Notes: generated by a model from the sequence alone, not told the origin. Positions 37,137 through 45,766 are shown, counted from the stretch's first letter. The stretch: DNA of 64,000 nt from Neobacillus niacini (GCF_030817595.1 NZ_JAUSZN010000001.1:194001-258000), one strand, 5' to 3'. Made by a program: numbers and translations.

Positions 37137-37149
37137 AACTGTTCGCCCT
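37118..37149 (+). terminator. Terminator of the GGDEF-EAL gene, left copy of a duplicated target
   Basis: The stem agggcggacagt / actgttcgccct encloses a tttta-type loop. Its T-run is missing here because an element begins at 37150. A second copy of the hairpin (37819-37849) on the far side of the element is followed by ttcc. Confidence 0.7.
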
Positions 37150-37818
37150 CAGATTGTCGAGGAAGAGTATTCTTCTCGGCAATGTGTTATTTTCTATGTC
37201 TGACCTACAACCGATTATGCATTAAATCCTGTTACATGCTACTATTTGAAGACAAATCGTACGTGCCTCCGAAAGGATTAGTCCTCAATCGGGGGGCTTG
37301 AAGACAAATCGTAAGCGCTGCGAGGAAGGATTAGTCCTCAATTGGGTGTCTTGAAGACAAATCGTAAGCGCTGCGAGGAAGGATTAGTCCTCAATTGGGT
37401 GTCTTGGAAGACAAATCGTACGCACTGCCAAGAAGGATTAGTCCTCAATCGGGGGTCTTGAAGACAAATCGTACTCACTGCCAAGAAGGATTAGTCCTCA
37501 ATCGGGGGTCTTGAAGACAAATCGTACGCACTGCCAAGAAGGATTAGTCCTCAATCGGGGGTCTTGAAGACAAATCGTAAGCGCTGCGAGGAAGGATTAG
37601 TCCTCAATCGGGGGTCTTGAAGACAAATCGTAAGCGCTGCGAAGAAGGATTAGTCCTCAATCGGGGGTCTTGAAGACAAATCGTACGCACTGCCAAGAAG
37701 GATTAGTCCTTAAGCAGGGGTCTTGAAGATAAATCGAACGCTCCACCTACATTAGAAAAACACAGTGCATTTGCTATAGGTATGAAAAAAAAGGCTGTCG
37801 AACTTTCTCGACAGCCTG
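37150..37818 (+). mobile_element. MITE C: 669-bp element with IS1182-like ends and a 53-bp hairpin array
   Basis: The left end starts cagattgtcgaggaag and the right end (minus strand) starts caggctgtcgagaaag. These are the same left and right end types as the IS at 55411-57089, including the A-T versus G-C difference at positions 4-5. It has no ORF. The interior carries nine to ten tandem 53-bp units. The terminator hairpin of the upstream gene is present on both sides, as a long target duplication of 31-32 bases with two differences. It would have to be moved by a transposase acting in trans. Confidence 0.75.
37248..37750 (+). repeat. Tandem array of 53-bp hairpin units (nine full, one decayed)
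   Basis: Units begin with gaagacaaatc at 37248, 37300, 37353, 37407, 37460, 37513, 37566, 37619 and 37672; a decayed tenth starts at 37725. The spacing is 52-54 bases. Within each unit gaagacaaatc pairs with gattagtcctc, leaving a loop of two main types (gtaagcgctgcgagga and gtacgcactgccaaga). The unit junction contains gtcttgaagac, itself a palindrome. The core matches the 52-bp units of MITEs A and B. Confidence 0.85.
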
Positions 37819-37849
37819 AGGGCGGACAGTATTTTAAACTGTCCGCCCT
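37819..37849 (+). repeat. Right copy of the duplicated terminator hairpin
   Basis: The 31-base sequence repeats 37118-37149 with one base missing in the A-run and one T-to-C change that makes the stem perfect (agggcggacagt / actgtccgccct). It is followed by ttcc. Confidence 0.75.
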
Positions 37850-37962
37850 TTCCATTTTCTAAAACCGCATAAATTATAAACGCCAACCCTCGAATCTGAC
37901 ACTTGCTCCATGGAAATTTCCCCAACCTGTCAGAATTACAAAATCAACTAATTCGGACACTG

Positions 37963-38784
37963 CTACTCTTTGGTCTGGGCGCTTTGGCGGCTGAACTCGC
38001 TTGGTGTCACCCCTGTATATTTGCGAAACTGCCGGGTAAAGTGATTGTAATTTTGAAAGCCTACGTCATGGGCCGCTTCCGCTGCATTCCGATTCGTATG
38101 TGCAAGAAGCAATGCAGCCTGTTTAATTCTCATGCGGTTAAGTGCTTCTACAATTGATTCGCCGGTGTTTTCTTTAAATAAATGCGATAATCTCGATGCC
38201 GAGAGCCCAACACTACGGGCCAGATCCTCAACTCGAACAGTCTCCTGCATCCTTTGGGCGAGCAAATAAAGCGTTTCTTCAATCCGCGGGTCAAACCCGC
38301 TGGATTGCTGCTTTGCGAGCAGCATCAAGACCTCCCGCAGTGCGCCCAAGCACAGCTCGTGCCAATAAGCACCTTGTTCACGGGAATCTGATAGAATTCG
38401 GAGAAAACCGTGGTAGATGCGCTCTCTTAAACCTTGCTGCTCAATATGCTTGATGGTCAAAGCATCGAGTGGCAGTAGACTCGCGTCCATGAATCCGCCA
38501 GTAAAATGGGCCCAAACAAAATCCCAATTTTTTCCTTTAGGCGTACCGTATCGATGAGGTGTTCCCGGCTTCAATAGGGTTAGGTCACCGGCAATTACCC
38601 GCTGCTCACAGCCATCCGCCTCGAAATAACCTTCACCGCCTAGTGTGTATGTGATAAGCCAGTCACTCATTCCCTCCGGGCGTGCAATAGAATAGGTGTC
38701 GCTCTCATGGTAATGTCCAGCAATCACCATGCTGTAGGTAGATCCGTTATAGTTTGAGCTGCTCTTCTGTTCCATGGCACTCAT
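37963..38784 (-). CDS. AraC-family transcriptional regulator
   Basis: The 273-aa protein has a cupin-like N-terminal half (GEGYFEADGCEQRVIAGDLT, about residues 50-69) and a C-terminal AraC domain with two helix-turn-helices (VEDLARSVGLSASRLSHLFK, and NAAEAAHDVGFQNYNHFTRQ). It is divergent from the PhyH dioxygenase gene and probably controls it and the following genes. The codon use is richer in G and C than the genes on both sides. The start ATG follows agaaggatgagtgcc on the minus strand. Confidence 0.87.
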   Translation of the reverse strand: MSAMEQKSSSNYNGSTYSMVIAGHYHESDTYSIARPEGMSDWLITYTLGGEGYFEADGCEQRVIAGDLTLLKPGTPHRYGTPKGKNWDFVWAHFTGGFMDASLLPLDALTIKHIEQQGLRERIYHGFLRILSDSREQGAYWHELCLGALREVLMLLAKQQSSGFDPRIEETLYLLAQRMQETVRVEDLARSVGLSASRLSHLFKENTGESIVEALNRMRIKQAALLLAHTNRNAAEAAHDVGFQNYNHFTRQFRKYTGVTPSEFSRQSAQTKE

Positions 38785-38973
38785 CCTTCTCTGAATAGTA
38801 CTTTCTCAAGGATAGTTTAGCTTAACTGTGGGTATCCCACAAGTTCACATTTAAAAAAATAGCAGAATCGTATGTATTGTTAGCAAGATTCATCCTTCTT
38901 CTAGTCTATATTTCATCTGTATAATAAAGGTGTGATAAATATCACTTCAGTAGAATTGGGGGAGGATGAAGAA

Positions 38974-39783
38974 ATGATGTATAACCATCGAATGTTAACG
39001 GATGAGCAAAAGCGACAGTTTGAAACAGAAGGTTATTTAATCGTTAAAGGATTGTTTACGGAGGAGAACCTGGCGGAGATTGACAAAACCTTTGAGGATA
39101 TCAGCAATAAGGTGATTCCGGGGTATTTTGAGCCGGATTTGCAAAAGGAAACTGCCGACCCGCTAAAGCGTTATCCGAGAGTTATGCATCCACACCGTTT
39201 TAATGAAACAGCTAAACGGTATATGCTGCATCCACCGGTCATGGATGTGCTTGCTGATTTATATGAGGAAGAACCACTGGCGGCACAAAGCATGTTCTAT
39301 TACAAGCCACCTGGTGCACGGGGCCAGGCGCTTCATCAGGATAACTTTTATTTAAAAGTCGAACCGGGCAATTGTATCGCTGCATGGACGGCAATTGATT
39401 CGGCTGATGAAGAAAACGGTGGGTTGCTGGTTGTGCCGAAGACAAGTGAGTACGATATCGTATGTCCTGAGTTGTCCGATTCCAAGGAATCGTTTACTAC
39501 CCACTATGTAAAGCCGCCGAAGGATCAGAAGGCAATTCCAGTAGTAATGGAGAGGGGCGATGTGCTTTTTTTCAATGGGAATTTAATTCACGGCTCTTAC
39601 CGCAATAAGACGAAAGATCGTTTCCGCCGCTCATTTATTTGCCACTACGCTAACAGCTCGGCCACACACATTGCCACACATTATCGTCCTCTGTTCCGTG
39701 TTGATGGAACGCCGGTGGAACTGGAGAGCAATCCGGATGGAGGTCCGTGCGGAGTTGAGTACGATTCACCGTATGTCCACTAA
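38974..39783 (+). CDS. Phytanoyl-CoA dioxygenase (PhyH) family Fe/2-oxoglutarate oxygenase
   Basis: From the ATG at 38974 (eight bases after ggagg) the protein has 269 aa; the GTG at 38932 is upstream of that site. The iron ligands appear as His121 and Asp123 in ALHQDNFYL and His206 in LIHGSYRNK, with an Arg about ten residues later for 2-oxoglutarate. Such enzymes hydroxylate small molecules; this substrate is unknown. Its 3' end overlaps the next gene by 11 bases. Beside a sugar isomerase-like gene and GH35 it may act on a sugar derivative or plant metabolite, which is inference. Confidence 0.85.
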   Translation: MMYNHRMLTDEQKRQFETEGYLIVKGLFTEENLAEIDKTFEDISNKVIPGYFEPDLQKETADPLKRYPRVMHPHRFNETAKRYMLHPPVMDVLADLYEEEPLAAQSMFYYKPPGARGQALHQDNFYLKVEPGNCIAAWTAIDSADEENGGLLVVPKTSEYDIVCPELSDSKESFTTHYVKPPKDQKAIPVVMERGDVLFFNGNLIHGSYRNKTKDRFRRSFICHYANSSATHIATHYRPLFRVDGTPVELESNPDGGPCGVEYDSPYVH

Positions 39784-40663
39784 GCGTGAGCCACGGCTCG
39801 AGGTCTTAATGTCCTGGTGGGGGATGAGCGGGCTAGGAGGTCATAACGGCGCTGGCAATGAATGGAGCATGGAAGAGAAGGTGCGGCGCATTGCGGAAGC
39901 GGGCTACAACGGTATTAACGGAATGCTGCCGGAGGGCGAGGAGGCTGAACAATGGAAGCAGTTGCTGGATCAATACAACCTTTCATACAGCGTCAATGCA
40001 TATCCGAAAACGGCGGAGGAGCTGGATGTTTTTCTTCGTAAGGCAAAATCGTTTGGAAGGGTCGATTTCGTCAACGTACAGGTGATGAGGCCGTTTCTGG
40101 TAGGAAATCATGCAGTTCAACTGCTTGCGGAAATGGCAGAGCTGTCGCGGTCTGCTGGCATCCCAGCGTATATCGAAACGCACCGCGGCACCATCACTCA
40201 GGATCTCCTGAGAACGGTGGAGTTTGCAGAGCGTTTGCCTGAGCTTGAACTAACGATTGATTTTTCACATTATGTCGTTGCCGGGGAAATGCGTACGGTG
40301 TCGGACGAGGCTGAAGAGCTGCTCCAAAAGCTGCTCTCTCGGACGAAGAGTATACACGCACGCGTATCGAACGGGGAGCAGGTGCAGATTGATATACCCA
40401 TGTTTGAGAGTGTGGGTAAAGGTGAAATCGAGTTCGAAGACCCGATGTTGAAGCATTTTCAACGTTGGTGGCTTGAAGGTATGCGCTGCTGGCGTCAAGC
40501 GGCAAAGGAAGACGAGGTGCTGCCGTTTATCTGCGAACTGGGACCGCCGCCTTATGCGATTACAGTGCGTGGCACGAACGGAGTCCAGCGCGAGGTGAGC
40601 GACCGCTGGACACAGGCACTGCTGTTTGCAAGGGTTGCCCGGTCTTTATGGGAGAGGATTTAA
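39773..40663 (+). CDS. Sugar phosphate isomerase/epimerase-like TIM-barrel protein
   Basis: The protein has 296 aa from the ATG at 39773, which overlaps the PhyH stop; the longer ORF start at 39671 lies inside PhyH. The xylose-isomerase-like TIM barrel is shown by EKVRRIAEAGYNGINGM, a metal-site region IPAYIETHRGTITQDLLRTV, ELTIDFSHYVVAGEM and, late, FICELGPPPYAI. The reaction is not known: isomerase, epimerase and dehydratase-type relatives exist. Base composition is clearly more G+C-rich than the window average. Confidence 0.78.
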   Translation: MSTKREPRLEVLMSWWGMSGLGGHNGAGNEWSMEEKVRRIAEAGYNGINGMLPEGEEAEQWKQLLDQYNLSYSVNAYPKTAEELDVFLRKAKSFGRVDFVNVQVMRPFLVGNHAVQLLAEMAELSRSAGIPAYIETHRGTITQDLLRTVEFAERLPELELTIDFSHYVVAGEMRTVSDEAEELLQKLLSRTKSIHARVSNGEQVQIDIPMFESVGKGEIEFEDPMLKHFQRWWLEGMRCWRQAAKEDEVLPFICELGPPPYAITVRGTNGVQREVSDRWTQALLFARVARSLWERI

Positions 40664-40721
40664 AAAAAGAGCTTTAGATGCTAAAACCTGTTTGCCAATT
40701 GGAAGGAGAAAATCGTTTTTC

Positions 40722-43058
40722 ATGAGAGCATATAGTATTGACGTCAAAAATACGCAAAAAGAGATATACCCGCTTGAAACAAAGCTTGGTGGAGTAAATA
40801 AAACAGGAGAAAAATTTAGTTTTACAAACTACTATATGGAGAAAAATGGTCGGCCGTTTTTCGGTATAAGCGGCGAGTTCCATTTTAGTCGATATAACTG
40901 TGAAAAATGGGAAGATGAAATCATCAAAATGAAAATGGCAGGGATTGATATGATCCCAACCTATATTTTTTGGAACCATCATGAAGAGGAGCAAGGAATA
41001 TTTGATTGGGCCGCCAATAAAAACCTAAGAAGATTCGTCGAGCTTTGCGGAAAGTATGATATGGGCGTCATTTTGAGAATTGGTCCATTTGCCCATGGTG
41101 AGGCGCGAAATGGCGGAATTCCCGATTGGCTCTTCGGAAGACCGTTTGAGCTGCGTTCAAATGATCAAGAGTATTTGACATATGTGGAAAGGTTTTATCA
41201 AGAAATTGGAAAACAGGTTCAAGGGTTACTTTTTAAAGAGGGTGGACCTATCATTGGAACCCAGATTGAGAATGAGTATGAACATGCAGGCGCACCCTGG
41301 GAAATCACAAATGGAACAGGTAATGAGTGGGTAGCCGCAGGTAGAGATGGAAATGCACATATTATTAAACTAAAAGAGTTAGCCATCCAGGCTGGGATCG
41401 AAACTCCAATCTATACAAGTACAGGCTGGGGAGGTGCAGCAGCACCGGTTGAAGAAGTACTGCCATTATGGGGAGGCTACGCGTTTTGGCCATGGATTTT
41501 TTATGGTGATGTGAAGGAGCACCCGGCTACACCTGAATTCATTTTTAGAGACTATCATAATGACAAACAGAAAAACTACGGGTTTGATCCTGCTTATCGT
41601 CCAGAAAGCCTGCCATTTGCTTGCTGTGAAATGGGGGGAGGGATGACCGTTTTCTATAAATATAGATTTAAGTTACCCTATGAAAGTGTTGACGCCATGG
41701 CAGAAATGAAGGTAGCCGGTGGATGTAACTTTGTTGGCTATTATGTTTTCCATGGCGGCTCAAATCCGAAGGGGAAAAAGATACCTTTCTTGAATGAAAA
41801 CGCTACACCAAAAATATCATACGACTATCAAGCTCCGATTGGAGAGTTCGGACAAATAAGAGAGTCATATAGGCGACTAAAGCGTCAACATTACTTTTAT
41901 AAATCAGTGGAGGAAAGCTTTTGCAAAACCAAAACAGTCCTTCCATATGATACGAAAGATATGGACCCATATGATATTGAAACTTTAAGGTTCGCTGTAA
42001 GAGCACAGCAAGATTCTGGTTTTGTTTTTATTAATAATTATCAGGACCATGTTGAAACAAAGGACCAAAAAGACTTTACGATCACAGTGAACCTCGAGAA
42101 TGAACAGATACGCCTTCCTAAAACCGATAGTATGTCGTTAGCGAAGGATGAGTGCTGTATCCTTCCGTTTAACTTGGATCTGGAAGGAGTAAATCTTAAA
42201 TATTCAACAACACAATTACTCACAAGCATAGAGCATCAGGGTGAAACATACTTTTTCTTCTTCACTCCAAAAGGAATGAATGGCGAGTATTATTTTGAAA
42301 GTAGTGATATCCAAGAGGTAAGTGTAGATAATGGGAACATCATTTCTGATGAATATACGTTGATACAAGTAAGTAATGAGGAGATTAGTCTAGTTAATAT
42401 CACGTTGAAATCTGGTAAGAGGCTTCATGTTTGTACGTTGACACATGAACAAAGCTTAAATTTTTGGAAGTTTCATTTTAGAGGAAAAGAGCAGGTCTTC
42501 ATTACGAATGCAACCTTACTTGTAGACGAAGAAAAGATAAGATTAGAAAGCGAAGGGCTAGAGACGGTTGAAATAAAATCATTCCCTGGCTTTAATGTAC
42601 CGATTAAAATAGCCGGAGAGGAAATTTCTTGTCGGAACCATGGCTTATTTAAGGAATATAAGAAATTGCTCATTGATATTCATTCAGGCTTAGAGGTTAA
42701 AATGGCCAACCAAAATAAAGCTATAATTGATTTTCAGCCCGAAGGTTTTGACGATGTGAAGGAACTTCTCCTTCAAATTGAATATGTCGGCGATATTGGG
42801 TATGCGTTTATCGATGGCGAGCTCATTCATGATAATTTTTGTAATAATAATACATGGGAAATCGGCCTAAATCAGCATAAACAAGACCTAATAGCAAAAG
42901 GAATGTATATTTATATATCGCCATTAAAAGAGGGCAGCTTTGTCAAGAGTGATTCACCAATGGCAGCAAGAGCGGAGGTGATCGATAAACAAATTGCAGA
43001 AATTAAAACAATTAAGGTTACAGCTATTCGAGAAATAGAAATAGATATAGAAATGTAA
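40722..43058 (+). CDS. GH35 beta-galactosidase, cytoplasmic
   Basis: The ATG at 40722 follows ggaaggagaaaatc and gives 778 aa; the ORF open from 40626 lies partly in the previous gene. There is no signal peptide, so it acts inside the cell. The GH35 barrel occupies about residues 25-365: GEFHFSRYNCEKWEDEIIKM, IGPFAHGEARNGGIPDWL, the acid/base Glu185 in QIENEYEHAG and the nucleophile Glu303 in CCEMGGGM. Beta domains fill the rest. It removes terminal beta-galactose. The reading frame is A+T-rich again, unlike the two genes before it, so the cluster may be composite. Confidence 0.9.
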   Translation: MRAYSIDVKNTQKEIYPLETKLGGVNKTGEKFSFTNYYMEKNGRPFFGISGEFHFSRYNCEKWEDEIIKMKMAGIDMIPTYIFWNHHEEEQGIFDWAANKNLRRFVELCGKYDMGVILRIGPFAHGEARNGGIPDWLFGRPFELRSNDQEYLTYVERFYQEIGKQVQGLLFKEGGPIIGTQIENEYEHAGAPWEITNGTGNEWVAAGRDGNAHIIKLKELAIQAGIETPIYTSTGWGGAAAPVEEVLPLWGGYAFWPWIFYGDVKEHPATPEFIFRDYHNDKQKNYGFDPAYRPESLPFACCEMGGGMTVFYKYRFKLPYESVDAMAEMKVAGGCNFVGYYVFHGGSNPKGKKIPFLNENATPKISYDYQAPIGEFGQIRESYRRLKRQHYFYKSVEESFCKTKTVLPYDTKDMDPYDIETLRFAVRAQQDSGFVFINNYQDHVETKDQKDFTITVNLENEQIRLPKTDSMSLAKDECCILPFNLDLEGVNLKYSTTQLLTSIEHQGETYFFFFTPKGMNGEYYFESSDIQEVSVDNGNIISDEYTLIQVSNEEISLVNITLKSGKRLHVCTLTHEQSLNFWKFHFRGKEQVFITNATLLVDEEKIRLESEGLETVEIKSFPGFNVPIKIAGEEISCRNHGLFKEYKKLLIDIHSGLEVKMANQNKAIIDFQPEGFDDVKELLLQIEYVGDIGYAFIDGELIHDNFCNNNTWEIGLNQHKQDLIAKGMYIYISPLKEGSFVKSDSPMAARAEVIDKQIAEIKTIKVTAIREIEIDIEM

Positions 43059-43071
43059 CCGTTTAACGCAG

Positions 43072-43099
43072 GGCTTTACTTCAATAGAGTAAAGCCTAT
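43072..43099 (+). terminator. Terminator after GH35
   Basis: ggctttact / agtaaagcc with a small loop is followed by tattttc. Confidence 0.75.
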
Positions 43100-43242
43100 T
43101 TTCATTTGTTCTATTATAGCTAGCTATCTTGATAAGGTTTAGAAATAACTAATTTGAACGGATTAAGTAAACAAGTATGTACTAAAAAGGTCAGCTCAGA
43201 TTACTGACATACAATTGTGTTTTGAAGCTGTTAAAAAATCCC

Positions 43243-43268
43243 TTGACATACTATAGGGGGGTATAGTA
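43243..43268 (+). promoter_or_regulatory. Promoter with CsoR/CstR-like palindrome (site 1)
   Basis: A -35 box ttgaca (43243-43248) is followed by the palindrome tactata-gggggg-tatagta (43249-43268), placed in the spacer and -10 region. The G-centred, TAT-flanked pattern resembles operators of CsoR-family copper or persulfide sensors. What this promoter drives is unclear: the next 120 bases have no gene and include a small hairpin at 43335-43353. Confidence 0.5.
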
Positions 43269-43369
43269 GATTAGTAATGCAGATGTGATGTTAAATGAAT
43301 GAAAATTGTCACCGATCCGATAAGTAAACAACCAGCGTGCTTTTACTAGCACGTTATCTTTAACAATAC

Positions 43370-43392
43370 ATTATACCCCCTAATGGTATAAT
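43370..43392 (+). promoter_or_regulatory. CsoR/CstR-like palindrome with embedded -10 (site 2)
   Basis: attatacc (43370-43377) and ggtataat (43385-43392) form a perfect 8-bp inverted repeat around ccctaat. The right arm ends in tataat, a -10 candidate, so binding would block transcription towards the siroheme-reductase-like gene. Confidence 0.5.
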
Positions 43393-43506
43393 TTGAACGA
43401 AAATCTAAAAAAGGTTGAACAATTAATATTCAAACCTCTTGCAACGTATTTTGGAGCAGGTATATTTTTGATTATTTTATATACCTTACTGAAGTATGGT
43501 AACTAA
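43393..43506 (+). CDS. Possible 37-aa single-pass membrane peptide
   Basis: A TTG-initiated frame reads NENLKKVEQLIFKPL, followed by a hydrophobic segment ATYFGAGIFLIILYTLL and a stop at 43504. Pattern and codon use look protein-like and similar to small membrane proteins of sulfur or metal clusters. However, no ribosome binding site is visible and the start overlaps the palindrome's -10 box. It may be the remnant of a larger gene. Confidence 0.3.
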   Translation: MNENLKKVEQLIFKPLATYFGAGIFLIILYTLLKYGN

Positions 43507-43551
43507 TAAACTATTAAATAGAATTAGAGTAATAACAGAGGAGAGATTTAT

Positions 43552-44184
43552 ATGGGGAACGATGTAAAAAAAATTAAATACGCCTTAAATGGAGGAATTG
43601 GGTTTGGTGCTAGGTTAAATGCAAAACAGCTAGTGACAATTTCAAAATATATGAATGAAGATGAGGAAATTGAGTTAACAACATTCCAGCAACTCTATAT
43701 AGAAATCCCGGAAGATAAGAAAGAAGAAATCATAGAAGAATTTCAACGTGTTGGATTAGCATGTTATCCGGTTGGAAACTACGTAAAAAGTTTGAGAACC
43801 TGTAATTTTTGCAAAGGGGAAGTAGAGGAAGGTATGCCGGTGGCAAAAGAGTTAAATCACCGTATAGCAGGGAAGCAAGTACCATTTACGCTAAAGGTGG
43901 CTTATACAGGTTGCCCTATTGGTTGCGGTGAACCAATGTTAAGCGACATAGGCCTTATGAATATTGGAGATTATTACGATTTATATGTTGGAGGAAAGGC
44001 AAAAGGGAAAGACGCAGAGGTTGGTTCCTTGCTAATGGAGAAACTTACATCAGAAGAATTGTACGAAACAGTAGAAAAGATCATTGAGGTATATTCACAA
44101 AAGGGTAAAAACCGGGAGACATTCAATAAATTTCTAAAGAGAATTGGAAGAGATGAAATACGAGAAGTTCTTCACAATTTCTAA
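43552..44184 (+). CDS. Nitrite/sulfite reductase-like siroheme 4Fe-4S half protein
   Basis: The 210-aa protein has the ferredoxin-like half-domain (ALNGGIGFGARLNAKQLVTI, residues 11-30) and cysteines for an iron-sulfur/siroheme site: Cys84 and Cys87 in RTCNFCKG, Cys121 and Cys125 in AYTGCPIGCGEP. It has about one third of the length of full sulfite or nitrite reductases, as in short NirD/NirA-like and DsrC-partner proteins of Firmicutes. The exact reaction is unknown. The CsoR/CstR-like palindromes upstream hint at reactive-sulfur control. The start follows gaggagaga. Confidence 0.75.
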   Translation: MGNDVKKIKYALNGGIGFGARLNAKQLVTISKYMNEDEEIELTTFQQLYIEIPEDKKEEIIEEFQRVGLACYPVGNYVKSLRTCNFCKGEVEEGMPVAKELNHRIAGKQVPFTLKVAYTGCPIGCGEPMLSDIGLMNIGDYYDLYVGGKAKGKDAEVGSLLMEKLTSEELYETVEKIIEVYSQKGKNRETFNKFLKRIGRDEIREVLHNF

Positions 44185-44226
44185 ATTAGAGAAACATTAA
44201 ACACCAAAAATTGGAGGAATTGTTTT

Positions 44227-45639
44227 ATGCCATCACAATCACAGACAATAGTACAACCTAATCCGAAACGCTGGAAAGCACTTGCTTTATTAGCTTTTGC
44301 GAACTTTCTTGTTATGATGGATACTGCTATAATCCAAGTTGCTTTACCTGCGATAAAAAACTCACTAGGCTATACGGAGGCAAACTTGCAATGGGTAATG
44401 AATGCCTTTCTTATTTTGTTCGGTGGACTCCTATTATTAGGGGGAAGATTGGCAGATTTATTCGGTCACCGACGTATTTTCATGTGGGGGGTATCAATCT
44501 TAACCATTGCGTCTTTATTCGCAGGGTTAGCTTGGAATGAAATGTCACTTAACGTAGCACGAGCAATCCAAGGTACTGGTTCAGCAATGATTGCACCTGC
44601 TGCACTTTCGATAGTAATGATTTTGTTTGGTGCAAACAAAAAGGAACTGGGAAAGGCACTAGCATTCTGGGGACTTTCTGGTGCGGCGGGTGGCTCTATT
44701 GGTATTGTTCTTGGTGGAGTTCTTACACAGTTACTCAGTTGGAGATGGACATTACTATTCTATGTTCCTGTTGGTATTCTCGTTTTAATTATGTCGCCAA
44801 GACTCCTGCAGAAAGGCACGAGAAAAGTTGGTCGTATTGACTATGCCGGTGCGATTTCCGTTACAGCAGCATTGATTCTGATTGTTTACGGTATCGTTAC
44901 AGCAGAACATAATGGCTGGCAAGCGCTCTCTACTTTATTGCCTTTGACGATTGGGGTGATTTTATTCATCCTCTTTATTCTCATTCAGGTGTTTAGAAAA
45001 GAACCGTTAATGCCGCTTGGTATTTTTAGGACGCCCAACTTGGCAGCGGGGAACGTTGCTCTTATCTTGTTAGCAGCATCTTGGTTTCCGCTTATTTATT
45101 TCCTTATTCTTTATTTACAGCAGGTATTGGAATTTGAACCTTTCATGGCCGCAATGGGCATGCTACCGGCACCTGTTCTGATGGCCATATTCATGGTTGT
45201 TTTAGCTGAAAAAGTAATGGCAAAATTCGGTATGAAGGTTACAATGTTCATCGGATTTATCATACTTGGTATTTCTGGTCTCTTATTTTCTGGAAATACG
45301 ATTAATGGACACTATTGGAGTGATGTGTTCATCCCACTTCTATTGGCCGCTCTCGGAAATGCCCTTGCCTATCTTCCTGCAACTACGGCAGCTGTATCGG
45401 AAGCTAAATCAGAAGAGTCCGGTCTTGCATCAGGTTTATATAACACCACGTACCAAGTGGGATCGGCAGTTGGCTTAGCCATTTTGGTTTCCATTGCTGC
45501 TGCAGCAACCTCCGCAATTGGTGGGAACCAGTTAGTCGCTCTAAACGAGGGCTACCAACAAGCGTTTTTCTGGGGTGGAATGGTTGCATTAGCAGGTGCA
45601 CTATTAGCCCTATTATTTGTTCGTTCATCAAAGGCATGA
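44227..45639 (+). CDS. MFS drug-efflux transporter, DHA2 (14-helix) family
   Basis: This 470-aa membrane protein has about 14 hydrophobic segments. The N-terminal MMDTAIIQVALPAIKNSLG and loop motif GGRLADLFGHRRIFMWG are standard for the EmrB/QacA-type H+ antiporters, and RAIQGTGSAMIAPAALSIV is motif B/C-like. It would export hydrophobic or cationic compounds; the substrate is not predictable. The start follows ttggaggaattgtt. It lies 42 bases after the reductase-like gene and may share its transcript. A strong terminator follows. Confidence 0.9.
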   Translation: MPSQSQTIVQPNPKRWKALALLAFANFLVMMDTAIIQVALPAIKNSLGYTEANLQWVMNAFLILFGGLLLLGGRLADLFGHRRIFMWGVSILTIASLFAGLAWNEMSLNVARAIQGTGSAMIAPAALSIVMILFGANKKELGKALAFWGLSGAAGGSIGIVLGGVLTQLLSWRWTLLFYVPVGILVLIMSPRLLQKGTRKVGRIDYAGAISVTAALILIVYGIVTAEHNGWQALSTLLPLTIGVILFILFILIQVFRKEPLMPLGIFRTPNLAAGNVALILLAASWFPLIYFLILYLQQVLEFEPFMAAMGMLPAPVLMAIFMVVLAEKVMAKFGMKVTMFIGFIILGISGLLFSGNTINGHYWSDVFIPLLLAALGNALAYLPATTAAVSEAKSEESGLASGLYNTTYQVGSAVGLAILVSIAAAATSAIGGNQLVALNEGYQQAFFWGGMVALAGALLALLFVRSSKA

Positions 45640-45677
45640 GTGTCGAACAGGCATTGTCATTTACACCATAACCATAG

Positions 45678-45735
45678 AAAAAACACCTCTCCGTTGATTG
45701 GGATCAATACCAATATTCAACGAAAGGTGTTTTTC
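45678..45735 (+). terminator. Terminator after the MFS gene (bidirectional)
   Basis: aaaaacacct...cgttga pairs with tcaacg..aggtgttttt; T-runs occur on both strands. Confidence 0.8.
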
Positions 45736-45766
45736 TTTGATTCCTATATCTTGGCGGGTCGTACTT

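Noticed and set aside
37248..37750. CRISPR-like array of regularly spaced repeats
   Set aside because: The intervening segments are only about 13-18 bases and mostly of two recurring types, not unique spacers. No cas genes are present, and the units are internal palindromes in an IS-ended element.
39671..39772. Upstream extension of the TIM-barrel gene
   Set aside because: The extra residues lie inside PhyH in another frame and are Arg-rich without family similarity; the ATG at 39773 is the natural start.
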